Source of the DNA: Candidatus Latescibacterota bacterium
GTDB lineage: Bacteria > Latescibacterota > UBA2968 > UBA8231
Assembly (NCBI GenBank): GCA_016187725.1
Contig: JACPJE010000259.1
Span: forward strand, 1-32,747
Reading direction: 5' to 3'
Length of the DNA: 32,747 nt
The position numbers and the translations under genes are program-made. The notes beneath the pieces are model-generated. The model saw only the letters and a list, made by a program, of their open reading frames with translations, had not been told where the DNA came from and ran no database searches. Positions 1 to 8,325 of the stretch are shown one piece after another. Position 1 is the stretch's first letter, and each line of letters starts with the position of its first letter.

Positions 1-45
1 GTCGTAGCGGGTCTGTGCCGCGGACTTGAGTTTCAGACTTGCCAT
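1..45 (-). CDS. 5' end of a gene cut by the window edge (possibly a PfkB-type sugar kinase)
   Basis: Fifteen codons run off the left edge, reading MASLKLKSAAQTRYD from an ATG at 43-45. A strong ribosome binding site (AGAAGGAG) lies just upstream at about 52-60, so the start is well supported. The gene lies 33 bases downstream of the TrpB-like gene on the same strand and is probably in its operon. The short N-terminus resembles the leader of some PfkB-family carbohydrate kinases, where a similar stretch precedes a VSLGEV motif. That is recollection rather than proof, because the diagnostic residues are outside the window. Confidence 0.5.
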   Translation of the reverse strand, partial: MASLKLKSAAQTRYD

Positions 46-78
46 GCAGATTCTCCTTCTGTCTTGAGCGGTACGGTC

Positions 79-1449
79 TTACAAGGTGGGCATCCCGGCC
101 AGCTGGGCCAGGTTCTCCTCGAGCATCTCGCCGGTGAACTCGTGCCGCTGGAGCTGGCCGGCAAAGTAAGCCTGGTACGCGCCCATGTCGAAGTGGCCGT
201 GCCCGCACAGGTTGAAGGCGATGACCTTCTCCTCGCCGCTCTCCTTGCAGCGCAGGGCCTCGTCCACCACACCTTTGATCACGTGGTTCGCCTCGGGGGC
301 CGGCACGATGCCTTCGGTGCGGGCGAAGAGCACCCCGGTCTCGAAGCACTCCACCTGGTGGTAGGCCACCGCCTCCATATCTCCCGCCCGCAGCACGTGG
401 CTGACCAGGGGGGCGGCGCCGTGGTAGCGCAGGCCGCCGGCGTGGATCTTGGCCGGCACAAAGCCGTGGCCCAGGGTGTACATGGGCAGGAGTGGGGTCA
501 TGCCCACCGCGTCGCCAAAGTCGTAGCGGTACTCGCCCCGAGTGAGGCTGGGACAACTGGCCGGCTCGCAGGCCAGCACCTTGAGGTCGTGCTTGTCGCC
601 CTTGAGCTTGTGGCGCAGGAAGGGAAAGGCGAAACCGGCGAAGTTCGATCCCCCGCCGAAGCAGCCCACCACCACGTCGGGCAGGGCCTCGCCGGCCTTC
701 TGCAGCTGCAACTCGGCCTCCAGGCCGATGACGCTCTGGTGCAGGAGCACGTGGTTGAGCACCGAGCCCAGGGAATAATGGGAGTCGTCGCGGCTGGCGG
801 CGTCCTCCACTGCCTCGGAGATGGCGATGCCCAGGGAGCCGGGCGAGTCCGGGTCGGCCTCCAGGATCTGGCGGCCGGCAGCGGTGAGCGGGCTGGGGCT
901 GGGCACCACCCTGCCCCCGTACAGCTCCATCACCGCCTTGCGGTAGGGCTTCTGCTCGAAGCTGACCCGCACCATGTAGACCTGGCACTCCAGGCCGAAG
1001 AGCTGGCAGGCGAAGGACAGGGCCGTGCCCCATTGCCCGGCGCCGGTCTCGGTGGTGAGCCGCTCAACCCCCTCCTGTTTGTTGTAGTAGGCCTGGGCCA
1101 CCGCGGTGTTGGGCTTGTGGCTGCCGGTGGGGCTCACCCCCTCCCACTTGTAATAGATGCGCGCCGGAGTGTCCAGCGCCTTTTCCAATCGCCGCGCCCG
1201 GTACAAGGGGCTGGGCCGCCACAGGGCGTACACGCTGCGCACCTCGTCGGGGATCTCGATCCAGCGCTCCTGGGACACCTCCTGCTGGATCAGGGCCATG
1301 GGGAAGAGCGGAGCCAGGGCCTCGGGCCCCACCGGCTGCCGGGTGCCCGGATGCAGGGGCGGCGGCATGGGGGTCTTGAGATCGGCCTGGATATTGTACC
1401 AGCGGGTGGGGATCTCGGCGTCGCTCAAAAAGATCTTAGTCGCTTGCAT
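79..1449 (-). CDS. trpB: TrpB2-type tryptophan synthase beta-like PLP enzyme
   Basis: This 456-residue protein is a fold-type II pyridoxal-phosphate enzyme of the TrpB2 branch, which joins indole and serine to make tryptophan or acts on related beta-substitution substrates. The PLP lysine is K112 in GSHKPNTA, and the phosphate-binding glycine loop GGGSN is near residue 265. The long N-terminal segment (about 80 residues before the first conserved block) and total length fit TrpB2 rather than the roughly 400-residue TrpB1. The ATG at 1449 has an AAGGCGAG site six bases upstream. No trpA, trpC or trpF is adjacent. It lies 12 bases after a Gfo/Idh/MocA oxidoreductase in what looks like a catabolic operon, so it may salvage indole or act on another substrate. 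Family assignment is firm; the in vivo substrate is inferred. Confidence 0.9.
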   Translation of the reverse strand: MQATKIFLSDAEIPTRWYNIQADLKTPMPPPLHPGTRQPVGPEALAPLFPMALIQQEVSQERWIEIPDEVRSVYALWRPSPLYRARRLEKALDTPARIYYKWEGVSPTGSHKPNTAVAQAYYNKQEGVERLTTETGAGQWGTALSFACQLFGLECQVYMVRVSFEQKPYRKAVMELYGGRVVPSPSPLTAAGRQILEADPDSPGSLGIAISEAVEDAASRDDSHYSLGSVLNHVLLHQSVIGLEAELQLQKAGEALPDVVVGCFGGGSNFAGFAFPFLRHKLKGDKHDLKVLACEPASCPSLTRGEYRYDFGDAVGMTPLLPMYTLGHGFVPAKIHAGGLRYHGAAPLVSHVLRAGDMEAVAYHQVECFETGVLFARTEGIVPAPEANHVIKGVVDEALRCKESGEEKVIAFNLCGHGHFDMGAYQAYFAGQLQRHEFTGEMLEENLAQLAGMPTL

Positions 1450-1461
1450 GGACTCGCCTTT

Positions 1462-2328
1462 CTAGAGAGAGGAAACCTTCACCCGGCGCCCATTGGCCAC
1501 CGACTTCTCCAGGGCCTCCAGCACTGCCACCGGAGCCAGCATGCTCTGTGCAGTTTCCGGGCTTTTGCCACTCTTGAACATCCTGGTAAACTCCTGCACC
1601 CCGGTCAGGTAGGCGCTCTGGTCGTAGGTGATGGTCCGGTCCAGGCGGCCCTTTTCGCCGATCACACTCACGTGGAACTGCGCGCCCCCCCCGCCGATCA
1701 GGTTCATCACCGCCACAGCCCCCCCCTCAAAGCTGAGCAGGGCCTCGTGGTTCTTGCCCCTTCCTTTGACCACCTGGGCATGGACCAGTTCGTACCCCAG
1801 CAGGCGCAGCACCATGTCCACCTGGTGGATGCCGTAGAAGAAGATCCCGCCCCACTTGGATTTGATGTCGCAGGGGCCGGTGGTGATCACCGCATTGATC
1901 CTACCCAACTGGCGCGCCTCCTTCTGCAGGGTCCGGAAGGATTCCTGCTTGGGCAGGGTCGAGAAGGAGCAGACCGGTACCTTGAGCTGGGCGGCCTGGG
2001 CCAGGAAACGCCGCCCCTCGGCGAGTCGGTAGCAGAAGGGCTTGTCGATGAAGAGGGGTATTCTGGCTTCCAGCAGCGGCCAGGCTGCCGGCAGATGGAG
2101 TTTGCCGTGCCGGTGGTCCACCACTGCCCCATCCACCTGGCCGATCAGGTCAGCGGGGTTCTTGACGATCTGGGGGATCTGGCCGGCTTCGGCGGCCTTG
2201 AGGGCAAAGGCTCGGGTCTCGCCCCACACCTGGGTGACCTGGGCGCCGCGGATGCGCTTGTCCACGTTGACCACCTTGGCGATGGCTGCGGTATGGCTGT
2301 TCTCAGCGCCGATGATGCCGATCTTCAT
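1462..2328 (-). CDS. Gfo/Idh/MocA-family NAD(P)-dependent oxidoreductase
   Basis: This 288-residue protein has an N-terminal Rossmann fold beginning MKIGIIGAENSH and a C-terminal alpha/beta domain of the Gfo/Idh/MocA type. Members oxidise or reduce sugars, inositols and related polyols with NAD(P). The family EKP dinucleotide-binding motif appears as D95-K96-P97, a conservative change. The protein is shorter than the usual 330-390 residues but appears complete. The ATG overlaps the stop of the upstream amidohydrolase as ATGA, and GAAGG sits seven bases before it, so the two are probably translationally coupled. The substrate cannot be read from the sequence; a sugar acid or lactone is a reasonable guess from the neighbours. 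Confidence 0.85.
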   Translation of the reverse strand: MKIGIIGAENSHTAAIAKVVNVDKRIRGAQVTQVWGETRAFALKAAEAGQIPQIVKNPADLIGQVDGAVVDHRHGKLHLPAAWPLLEARIPLFIDKPFCYRLAEGRRFLAQAAQLKVPVCSFSTLPKQESFRTLQKEARQLGRINAVITTGPCDIKSKWGGIFFYGIHQVDMVLRLLGYELVHAQVVKGRGKNHEALLSFEGGAVAVMNLIGGGGAQFHVSVIGEKGRLDRTITYDQSAYLTGVQEFTRMFKSGKSPETAQSMLAPVAVLEALEKSVANGRRVKVSSL

Positions 2329-3185
2329 CTCTTTACCTTCTTTTCAAAGGGCCACAACTTCAACGCTGTTTTCCCTAACACCCACTCCAGGTCCTGAGGG
2401 GCGATGAACTTCATCTCGTCGCGCACCACCGAGAGCGGCTGGGTATAAGGGGCCTTGGCCAGGCACATGGGCCAGTCCGTCCCCCACATGATGCGCTGAG
2501 GTCCAAAACTCTGGTACACTTCCTCCACCAGGCCGTGGGTGTCCTTCCAGGGATAGCTCTCCCCGGAGAGGGACCAGGTATGGCTGATCTTGACGTACAC
2601 CCTGGGGTACCGGGCGAGGGCCATGAGCAGCCGGCGGCCCTCCTGGTCGCCGGGCCGGCAGTCGGCCATGTGGTCGATGACCACGTCCAGGTCCGGGTGT
2701 TTTTCGAGCAGAGGCACCAGGTCGGCCAGGCGAGAGGGACTGGTCAAGAGCAGAAAGGGCACCTTCAATTCCTGCGCCCTGGCGAAGATGGGCGGCATGA
2801 GCGGCCCCCTGAACCAGTCGCCCAAAGCGTCGGTGGACGGGCTCAGGCGCACCCCGTGTATACCCTTTTCCTCCACCCAGCGGCTCAGGTGGTCGGGCGC
2901 CGCCGGATCGAGGGGATTCACCCGGCCCACGGCCATGAACTTGTCGGGATAACGGGCGATGGCGTCGGCCACGTAGCTGTTGTCCCAGCGGTAATAGATC
3001 ACCTGCACCAGCACCGTCTTTTCCACCCCGCCGACGGCCATGGCTTCGAGCAGCATTTCGGGGGTGCGGTCTTCGGCAGGAGGATTGGTAGTCTCGGGGG
3101 CCCAGGGATAGGCCAGGTCGTTTTTCCAGATATGGACATGCGGATCGACGATGCGCACACGGGGCCTTTCGGCGAGGGGGTTCAC
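2325..3185 (-). CDS. Amidohydrolase-2 family TIM-barrel hydrolase
   Basis: This is a 286-residue metal-dependent hydrolase of the amidohydrolase-related group that includes lactonases and aromatic-acid decarboxylases. The metal-binding HxH pair is H16/H18 in DPHVHIW. A further histidine is in the DHMAD block, and the late catalytic aspartate is in GTDWP near residue 250. Such enzymes often open sugar lactones, which suits the adjacent Gfo/Idh/MocA enzyme. The start is uncertain. GTG at 3185 has no Shine-Dalgarno sequence but lies at a plausible distance from a promoter for leaderless initiation, whereas the in-frame GTG at 3158 (residue 10) has GAAAGG upstream. It is the first gene of the minus-strand operon running to the window edge. 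Confidence 0.85.
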   Translation of the reverse strand: MNPLAERPRVRIVDPHVHIWKNDLAYPWAPETTNPPAEDRTPEMLLEAMAVGGVEKTVLVQVIYYRWDNSYVADAIARYPDKFMAVGRVNPLDPAAPDHLSRWVEEKGIHGVRLSPSTDALGDWFRGPLMPPIFARAQELKVPFLLLTSPSRLADLVPLLEKHPDLDVVIDHMADCRPGDQEGRRLLMALARYPRVYVKISHTWSLSGESYPWKDTHGLVEEVYQSFGPQRIMWGTDWPMCLAKAPYTQPLSVVRDEMKFIAPQDLEWVLGKTALKLWPFEKKVKR

Positions 3186-3191
3186 CGGTGA

Positions 3192-3220
3192 AAGGTGGAA
3201 AATCAGCCCTCCGGTGTCAA
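3192..3220 (-). promoter_or_regulatory. Candidate promoter for the amidohydrolase operon
   Basis: On the minus strand a perfect TTGACA (3215-3220) is followed after 17 bases by CACCTT (3192-3197), which matches a -10 box poorly. It lies between the end of the damaged defence island and the amidohydrolase gene, where a promoter is expected. The predicted start of transcription falls at or next to the GTG at 3185. A short AGGCC/GGCCT hairpin at 3234-3246 just upstream is followed by TTTT on this strand and could be a weak terminator for the island. Confidence 0.3.
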
Positions 3221-3250
3221 GAAAGATGGGAAAAGGCCATTGGCCTACCT

Positions 3251-3866
3251 CTACTCGACCAACCCGGCCTCCTGAAGCGGCTCCATCACCCCGTTCTGGA
3301 GCTTCCCCTTATCAAGCCCCTGGCCGGTTTCCGCCCGCAAAGTAACCGATACCTTTCCTGCCAAATCGGCCAGATTCGCAACAGCATTCCAGGCCTTGAA
3401 AAGCTGATTTCGGTCCGCAGAAAAGGTGATCTCTACGGCTTGTGGTGTTGGGGCTGGGGCAGAAGTCGGTACAGGCGTTGTGCTCGCCTGATCTCTGAAA
3501 ACCTGCGATGCACCCAGGTTGGATTCCCCTCCAGAGGCCGGTGGCATTCCACCGGGAGCGGGTGCCGGCGGCGCTGCCTGGGGAACAGCCTGTGGCATCA
3601 TCAGGAAAATCTCCTTTTGGAAGCTGACCTTTCTGCTCGTCGGTAAGGTTGTGCTGCTTAGCCCTGGTTTTTACCTGGTCAATGGCCAGCAGGTAACGCA
3701 CCGAGCGCCGGAGGATCTCGACTTGGTCCCCTGCCGGCACGCTGACATTGCCCTCAGCCAGAAGCCCTAGGTCGAGGGCGAAGATCGCTTCGGAGAAGTT
3801 CTCGGAGAGCACGTCCGGGTGGAGGGAAACCACCTCGATCCAGGGTTTGAGCGACAGAGTGCTCAT
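3251..3866 (-). pseudogene. Internally deleted DUF499-family ATPase (defence island)
   Basis: DUF499 proteins are roughly 1000-residue AAA-type ATPases found beside DUF1156 methyltransferases in phage-defence loci. Only three pieces remain here. The N-terminus runs from MSTLSLKPWIEVVSLHP to about residue 38 (LLAEGN). It is joined in frame to a mid-C-terminal segment (GDQVEILRRSVRYLL to DEQKGQL). A second junction near 3610-3625 changes frame to the C-terminal end (FLMMPQAVPQ, a proline-rich linker, then VEITFSADRNQLFKAW), which stops at 3251. The Walker A region and most of the protein are absent. The ATG at 3866 has a good GGAAGG site and follows the TOPRIM-like gene by 16 bases. Piece boundaries are judged from recalled family sequences and are approximate. 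Confidence 0.75.
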
Positions 3867-3882
3867 GTTTGGCCTTCCTTGG

Positions 3883-4527
3883 TCATACGCCATCACTGCT
3901 GCTGGGAAACCACGATTTCAAGATCTTCTTCAATTCCGCAAAGGTTCGGTCCTGGCATCGTTCGAGGCCGACCTTCTCCGCCAACTGGCGGAAAATCGCA
4001 GACGAACGCCGGGTGTGGACCTCCCGCAGCGCTGCCAGGAAACTTTCCTTGGGTCGCAACGGTTTTGCCTGCCCTTGCGGCCAGAAGCCCTGGGCAGCAA
4101 GCCAGGGGCGAAGTTGTGGAATATGCCCTCCCCAGCCAAGCACTGCATCGACCTCAGGAGAGTCGCTCCACACCCAGGCTTCAAGTTCTGGTTGCACCAC
4201 CAGCACGCACGCGCGATCTTCCCAGCCCGATTCCGATAACCTGCTCTCGACTTCGTGGGCCAGTGCTCCGGCAGAACGATCCTCCTGGCCAGACCCTTCG
4301 TGATCGAAGAGAACCAGCGCTCGGGCAGCCCGGTCCTGGTAAGATTGAAGCACCGCCGGAGCTTCGTGGAAACAGCCAGGGTCCAGGCGCGGGTGGACCA
4401 GGATCTCGCGGCGAACTGTCCTGATCTGAAGGCTCTCGCGTCTCTCTGACAAGAGGCCCTCGAGGGTTTCCTGCTCATCCTTGCCAGGAACCAGGGCGAC
4501 GAGATCGAGCGGAAACCCCGTATTCAT
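3883..4527 (-). CDS. TOPRIM/DUF4276-like predicted nuclease, partner of the adjacent ATPase
   Basis: This 214-residue protein appears intact. It shows a TOPRIM-like arrangement: PGKDE at residues 14-18 in the place of the usual EGxTE, LFDHEG at 73-78 as the acidic D-x-E/D motif, and PELEAWVW at 113-120, matching the E-x-E-x-W pattern of DUF4276-like proteins. A metal-dependent nuclease or nucleotide-processing role is inferred. The ATG at 4527 is preferred to an upstream in-frame start because it overlaps the ATPase stop as ATGA and has GGAG seven bases upstream. ATPase plus TOPRIM pairs are a recurrent defence architecture (OLD, Gabija, PARIS), but the motifs do not place this pair in any of those with confidence. 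It lies between DUF1156 and DUF499 remnants. Confidence 0.65.
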   Translation of the reverse strand: MNTGFPLDLVALVPGKDEQETLEGLLSERRESLQIRTVRREILVHPRLDPGCFHEAPAVLQSYQDRAARALVLFDHEGSGQEDRSAGALAHEVESRLSESGWEDRACVLVVQPELEAWVWSDSPEVDAVLGWGGHIPQLRPWLAAQGFWPQGQAKPLRPKESFLAALREVHTRRSSAIFRQLAEKVGLERCQDRTFAELKKILKSWFPSSSDGV

Positions 4528-5777
4528 CCCAGCACTCCGGTGGCAAACAAGGTCCCCAGGTCCGTGCCCCGTCTCCACTCCTTGAGATTTGGGTGTTCGC
4601 TGCCGCGCACGATGTCAGTGGCGCCCTCCCGCGTCTGGGCAAAGCAGAGGAGTTGCTCCGGCTCGGCCAGGGAGAGGATGATCGGCGAGTGGCTGGCGCA
4701 GAGAATTTGAGCTTCGTAAGTAGACGAGAGGGATTGGAAGACCGTCTCGACCGCCCGGGGATGGATGCCGTTCTCAGGCTCTTCGATGAGATAGACACGC
4801 CCGGGCTCTTCGAGATAAGCTACCAAGGTCAGCGCCAGGAGGCGAAGGGTGCCGTCGGAAACCGTCCATGAAGGCGCTTTGAGCCCTGTTTCGTAGACCA
4901 CCCGAAGGTAGCGATGTTTATCCTCCTCGCGCTCGACGGTCTCGACGGTCTGGAGGTCGGGAAGGGCAGTGCGCACGTGCGCGATCCAGCGTTCGAATCC
5001 CCGGCGATCCTTCTTGAGGAGTTCCTCGATGGCCCAGGGCAGGTTTGACCCATCTGGCTGGAACTCTGTCGGGCTCCCGGGCGGCGCAGGGCGCCGCATA
5101 GCCTCGCTGTTGAGCACCAGGTGCTGGACGCCCTCCAGCAGGACCCGCTTGACCCATATGGCGACCGGGAATCGCTCTTCATCCTCTGGAAGATTCGCCA
5201 GCGCAAGCCGCTGCGGCCCCAGGCGAAAGGGGTTGTTCCACCCCGTTGTCTCTGCAAAGAAATAGTCATTGCCCGATTCGGGCTTTTTGGTGACGACCTT
5301 TTTCCAGCCGGCCGGCGACCGCCGCCCTTCTGGCAGCACGATAACCTCGCGTGGGGGAGGTGGATTTGGGAAAAGCTCCTGCTGCACCGGATGGTGAGTA
5401 GGAGTCGCAGGCTTGAGCCAGAGGTTTTCTCCGAGGATGGAAAGCTCGCCTTTGGCGTCAAACCCGAGGGCAATCTCGTACCGGGCGCGCGCAAAGCCAT
5501 TCTGCAGCCGGCTGCGCCGCTCTTCGGGGATATCCAGTTCTACTGCCACATCAAAGCGGCTACCCTGCTCCATCCAGATCAGGTTTGCCAAGTTCGGAGA
5601 GCGCCTGCGGATGGCAGTCACCAGACCGTCCTTCAGCAAGTCGCCGATCAACCGGAGGACATCTATGAAGGTCGATTTACCGCTGGCATTTGCGCCCACG
5701 AGGATCTGAAAGGGACCCACCTCCTGCTGGATGTCCAGCAGGCACCGGTACCGCAGGGCTTCGACCCGTCGAATCAT
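4524..5777 (-). CDS. AAA family (SMC/OLD-like) ATPase
   Basis: This 417-residue protein is an ABC/SMC-like ATPase of the AAA_21 type. Walker A is GANASGKST at residues 28-36. A signature-like SDGTLRLLAL lies near 306-315. Walker B is VYLIEEPENG near 328-337, and the H-switch CASHSP is near 358-363. This arrangement is typical of stand-alone defence ATPases that control a nuclease partner, and the TOPRIM-like gene overlaps its 3' end by four bases. The ATG at 5777 has a near-perfect AGGAGGT six bases upstream. Length and motif completeness indicate a functional gene, in contrast to the deleted genes on both sides. Lower GC than the flanking regions suggests acquisition by transfer. Confidence 0.85.
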   Translation of the reverse strand: MIRRVEALRYRCLLDIQQEVGPFQILVGANASGKSTFIDVLRLIGDLLKDGLVTAIRRRSPNLANLIWMEQGSRFDVAVELDIPEERRSRLQNGFARARYEIALGFDAKGELSILGENLWLKPATPTHHPVQQELFPNPPPPREVIVLPEGRRSPAGWKKVVTKKPESGNDYFFAETTGWNNPFRLGPQRLALANLPEDEERFPVAIWVKRVLLEGVQHLVLNSEAMRRPAPPGSPTEFQPDGSNLPWAIEELLKKDRRGFERWIAHVRTALPDLQTVETVEREEDKHRYLRVVYETGLKAPSWTVSDGTLRLLALTLVAYLEEPGRVYLIEEPENGIHPRAVETVFQSLSSTYEAQILCASHSPIILSLAEPEQLLCFAQTREGATDIVRGSEHPNLKEWRRGTDLGTLFATGVLG

Positions 5778-5823
5778 GCCCTTACCTCCTGTCGCCGGAC
5801 AGGTTTCTCGATCACTACTGATC

Positions 5824-7599
5824 TCACCCGCGTTGTTCCTTAAACAATGGCAACACCGCTTCTTCTACCACGGTCCGCCAGTTGGCCGTGAGCCGGGCCA
5901 GGGCGGCGAGCTCACCGCTGGGGGAAACCTCGCCCAACTCCCCCCCTTTCAGGGCAGGCCCGGCCAGGGCCTGCGCGACCAGGCGCATTTGTTCCCGGTT
6001 CGGCTGCGCCTCCTGAAGGTACTCGCTCAGTTGCGCTGGCCGGTTCTCCATCAACCACAAGGTCCGTTGCAGGGAGGATCAGTGATGATGGCGTCGAAGG
6101 TGGCGTCGGGGGAGGGGAGGGAAGTAGCGGAACCGCGAGATATAACTGCAGGTGCTCCAGACCCCACGACTTCTGAAAGCCCTTTCATCACCCAGTTGAT
6201 GCAGAGCTGAACACTACCCGTAGCATCTCCCCATACAGCAGACTCGGCGAAGTCCCATACCATTGGAAGGGCCTGTCGGCCAAAAGTGTGACCAATCTTT
6301 GCTCCCCCTGTATTCTCAGGTGACCACGAACATAGGGAACTATTCCAGTCAGCTAAACGGTCTATAACCAAGGCAAAGTAACTCAAAAGAGCCTTCACCA
6401 AATCTTCTTCGTAAGGGATTTCCCCCATTCTTTTCTCCGCCTCCCGTACTGCCACAACAAACGTGAGCAGGCAAAGCATCTGCCGAGAGGTAAAGAGGTC
6501 GCCCCAGGTTTTGAAGCCAAAGTGCTGTGTATCCATTGAACGGGGGTTGGCCTCGATGGGTTCATCCGGTACCGTCAACCCCGCCCGCTCGCAAAACGCC
6601 TCGATCCGCCCCCGGATCGCCTTCTCGTCCGGTATGGCTTGCGGCACATCATTTGCTGGCAAATACACCTTCCCCCTCACCCCTGGCCGGGTGAAAACCA
6701 CCACCATCAATTGCTGCCCTATCCGACCAGCGCAGCCTTCCTCCTTCACGTACCCACTGCCCGCCACCGTGCCGCAGAAGGGGCAAGTGGCATTGCCACC
6801 TTTCGATCCGGCCTCCGGGTCAAAACCCAGCCCTGCCGCACTCCGCGCCTCCACCACCTCGAACCGCACCCGCTTCTCCCCCTTCGGCGCGATGACCTTC
6901 AGCGCCACGTACCGCCCCTCCTTCTTGCACAGCCAGGTCTGCTTCACCAGCGGCACAATAGCCTGGCAGGAGGGATTCTTGCACTGCACGGTGCGAGTCC
7001 ACAAATAGGCCACCGGGACCAAGTACCCTGTCGGTATCTCTTCTGCCAGTCCTTGCTGACCCGGACGTTCAAAGCCCTCACCCGCCATCTCCAACTGAAC
7101 CTCGCCCAGCTCCTGCCTCACCTTCGGCGCTGCTGGATCAGGAACCATCGGGTACAGGTCCCCGATCTCTGCCTTCACCTTCTTCAGCACCCACTCCCCC
7201 CAGTACCGCACCTCCTCTGCCAACCCTGCCCAGGTGCCATCCTTCGCACACCCCTTTGCCTGGGGATCGGGCTTCCCGTATTTCTGCGGGTAGACCAGGG
7301 TGCATAGTTCGATGATGTGCGCCACCGGGTTCAGGTCCAGAGCGTACACCTCGCATCCCAGGCGCAGCGCCTCCAGGGGAATCGCCCCACCTCCCGCAAA
7401 CATATCCAGCACCTTCGGCCTGGGTGCCCGTCCCTCCAGGATATCCTCGACCGTGACCGTCTTCCCCAACTCCTGTGACAAGCGCTCGGCGTGCGCTTCG
7501 AGGATGTGGCGCTGCGCGTCTTTGATGGCGCGCTCGATGTCGGCCTTCTCCTCTGGTTTGCTTTCGCTCGGATACCGGCACAGCCGTTGAACGAACTTC
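5824..7599 (-). pseudogene. Deleted and frame-broken DUF1156 DNA methyltransferase
   Basis: This is the remnant of a DUF1156-family N6-adenine-type methyltransferase, normally about 900-1000 residues, found in phage-defence loci. The N-terminal region is missing and the sequence is joined in frame to the helicase remnant near 7600. Retained are the AdoMet motif DMFAGGGAIPLEA (about 7380-7410), a DLNPVA motif, and two putative zinc-ligand pairs (CKNPSC near 6985 and CPFCG near 6790). The catalytic DPPY motif is cut after DPP at about 6068-6076. An out-of-frame deletion there joins to the extreme C-terminus (LWLMENRPAQLSEYL to FKEQRG), which ends at 5824. In frame, translation stops after DPPCNGPCG at 6051. 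Loss of the motif IV tyrosine and everything beyond it should abolish methylation. Confidence 0.75.
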
Positions 7600-8282
7600 G
7601 CTGCATTCGCCCGGGCCAGGGCAATCCTGGTTGCCTGCTCGTATTCCTGGAGCTTGCCCGGATCGATCTGCCCGATCTGGTCCAGGTACTCGTCCAGTCG
7701 CCGGGGATCGTGGGCTGCCTCCCGGAGCATGTCCGGCAGATTGACCTCATTGAGCGACAGTACCTCGCCGATCACGTCGAAGACTCGATCTGCGAGCGCT
7801 GCGCGCATCTCCTCCAGCTTTTCCAGAAGGCGGTCGAGAATACGGCCCTCGATAACGGGCTGTCCTTCCTCAGATTCGCTGGCCACAAAGTTGAACGCAT
7901 GGACCTCGCGGTCCTGGCCAATACGGTGGATACGGCCTAACCGCTGCTCCAGCCGGGTGGGATTCCAGGGCAGGTCGTAGTTGATCATCAGTCGGCAAAA
8001 CTGGAGGTTAATCCCCTCCCCGGCAGCCTCAGTGGCTACGCAGATCTGCCGGCTGGTGCGGAACTCCTCCTGGGCCCGCTTGCGTTCGTGTGGATTCATC
8101 CCCCCGTGGATCTGACAGGTGGAGTAGCCCTGCTTTTCGAGATGCTCCCGGCATTCGTACCCGGCCCCGATGGGGCGTACTGCCTCCAGCACCACTGGCC
8201 CGGAGAAGTGGCCGGAGAGAGAGATACGCTGGCCGAGGGGGAATCTGGCCTCAACCTGCTCTGTCTTCGTTCCCTCGTTCAT
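7600..8282 (-). pseudogene. SNF2-type helicase reduced to N-terminal leader plus C-terminal motor half
   Basis: The ATG at 8282 starts MNEGTKTEQVEARFPLGQRI, an N-terminal segment of about 45 residues typical of defence-island SNF2 helicases. It is joined directly to the second RecA-like domain: HGGM at 59-62, motif V ATEAAGEGINLQ at 83-94 and motif VI RLGRIHRIGQ at 114-123, followed by a helical tail (EVLSLNEVNLPDMLREAA). The whole first RecA domain, with Walker A and the DExH box, is absent, so no ATP hydrolysis is possible. At about 7600 the frame continues without a stop into the DUF1156 remnant, giving a single open frame of 743 residues to 6051. Whether the chimera is expressed is unknown. 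The long open frame continuing further upstream to 8702 is antisense to the neighbouring gene and is not coding. Confidence 0.75.
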
Positions 8283-8283
8283 G

Positions 8284-8299
8284 CCAGGATTAATCCTGG
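8284..8299. repeat. Perfect 16-bp palindrome at the helicase start codon
   Basis: CCAGGATTAATCCTGG is a perfect 8+8 palindrome located one base upstream of the ATG of the helicase remnant, in the 43-base gap after the 611-residue gene. It occupies the position where a Shine-Dalgarno sequence should be. It could be a dimeric-repressor operator or a hairpin that blocks initiation. Confidence 0.7.
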
Positions 8300-8325
8300 G
8301 AGAAGAAGATGTTGTCAGATCCCGA

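Noticed and set aside
64-2397. A 777-codon plus-strand open frame across the TrpB and Gfo/Idh/MocA genes
   Set aside because: It spans two well-supported minus-strand genes, shows no recognisable motif and has antisense-type composition.
3234-3246. Rho-independent terminator for the defence island
   Set aside because: The stem is only 5 bp and the following T-run is short (TTTT then CCC); kept as a remark rather than a feature.
3883-5777. Assignment of the ATPase-TOPRIM pair to PARIS (AriA/AriB)
   Set aside because: AriB belongs to DUF4435; the PGKDE, FDHEG and PELEAWVW pattern here looks closer to DUF4276-like proteins, so the name is not justified.
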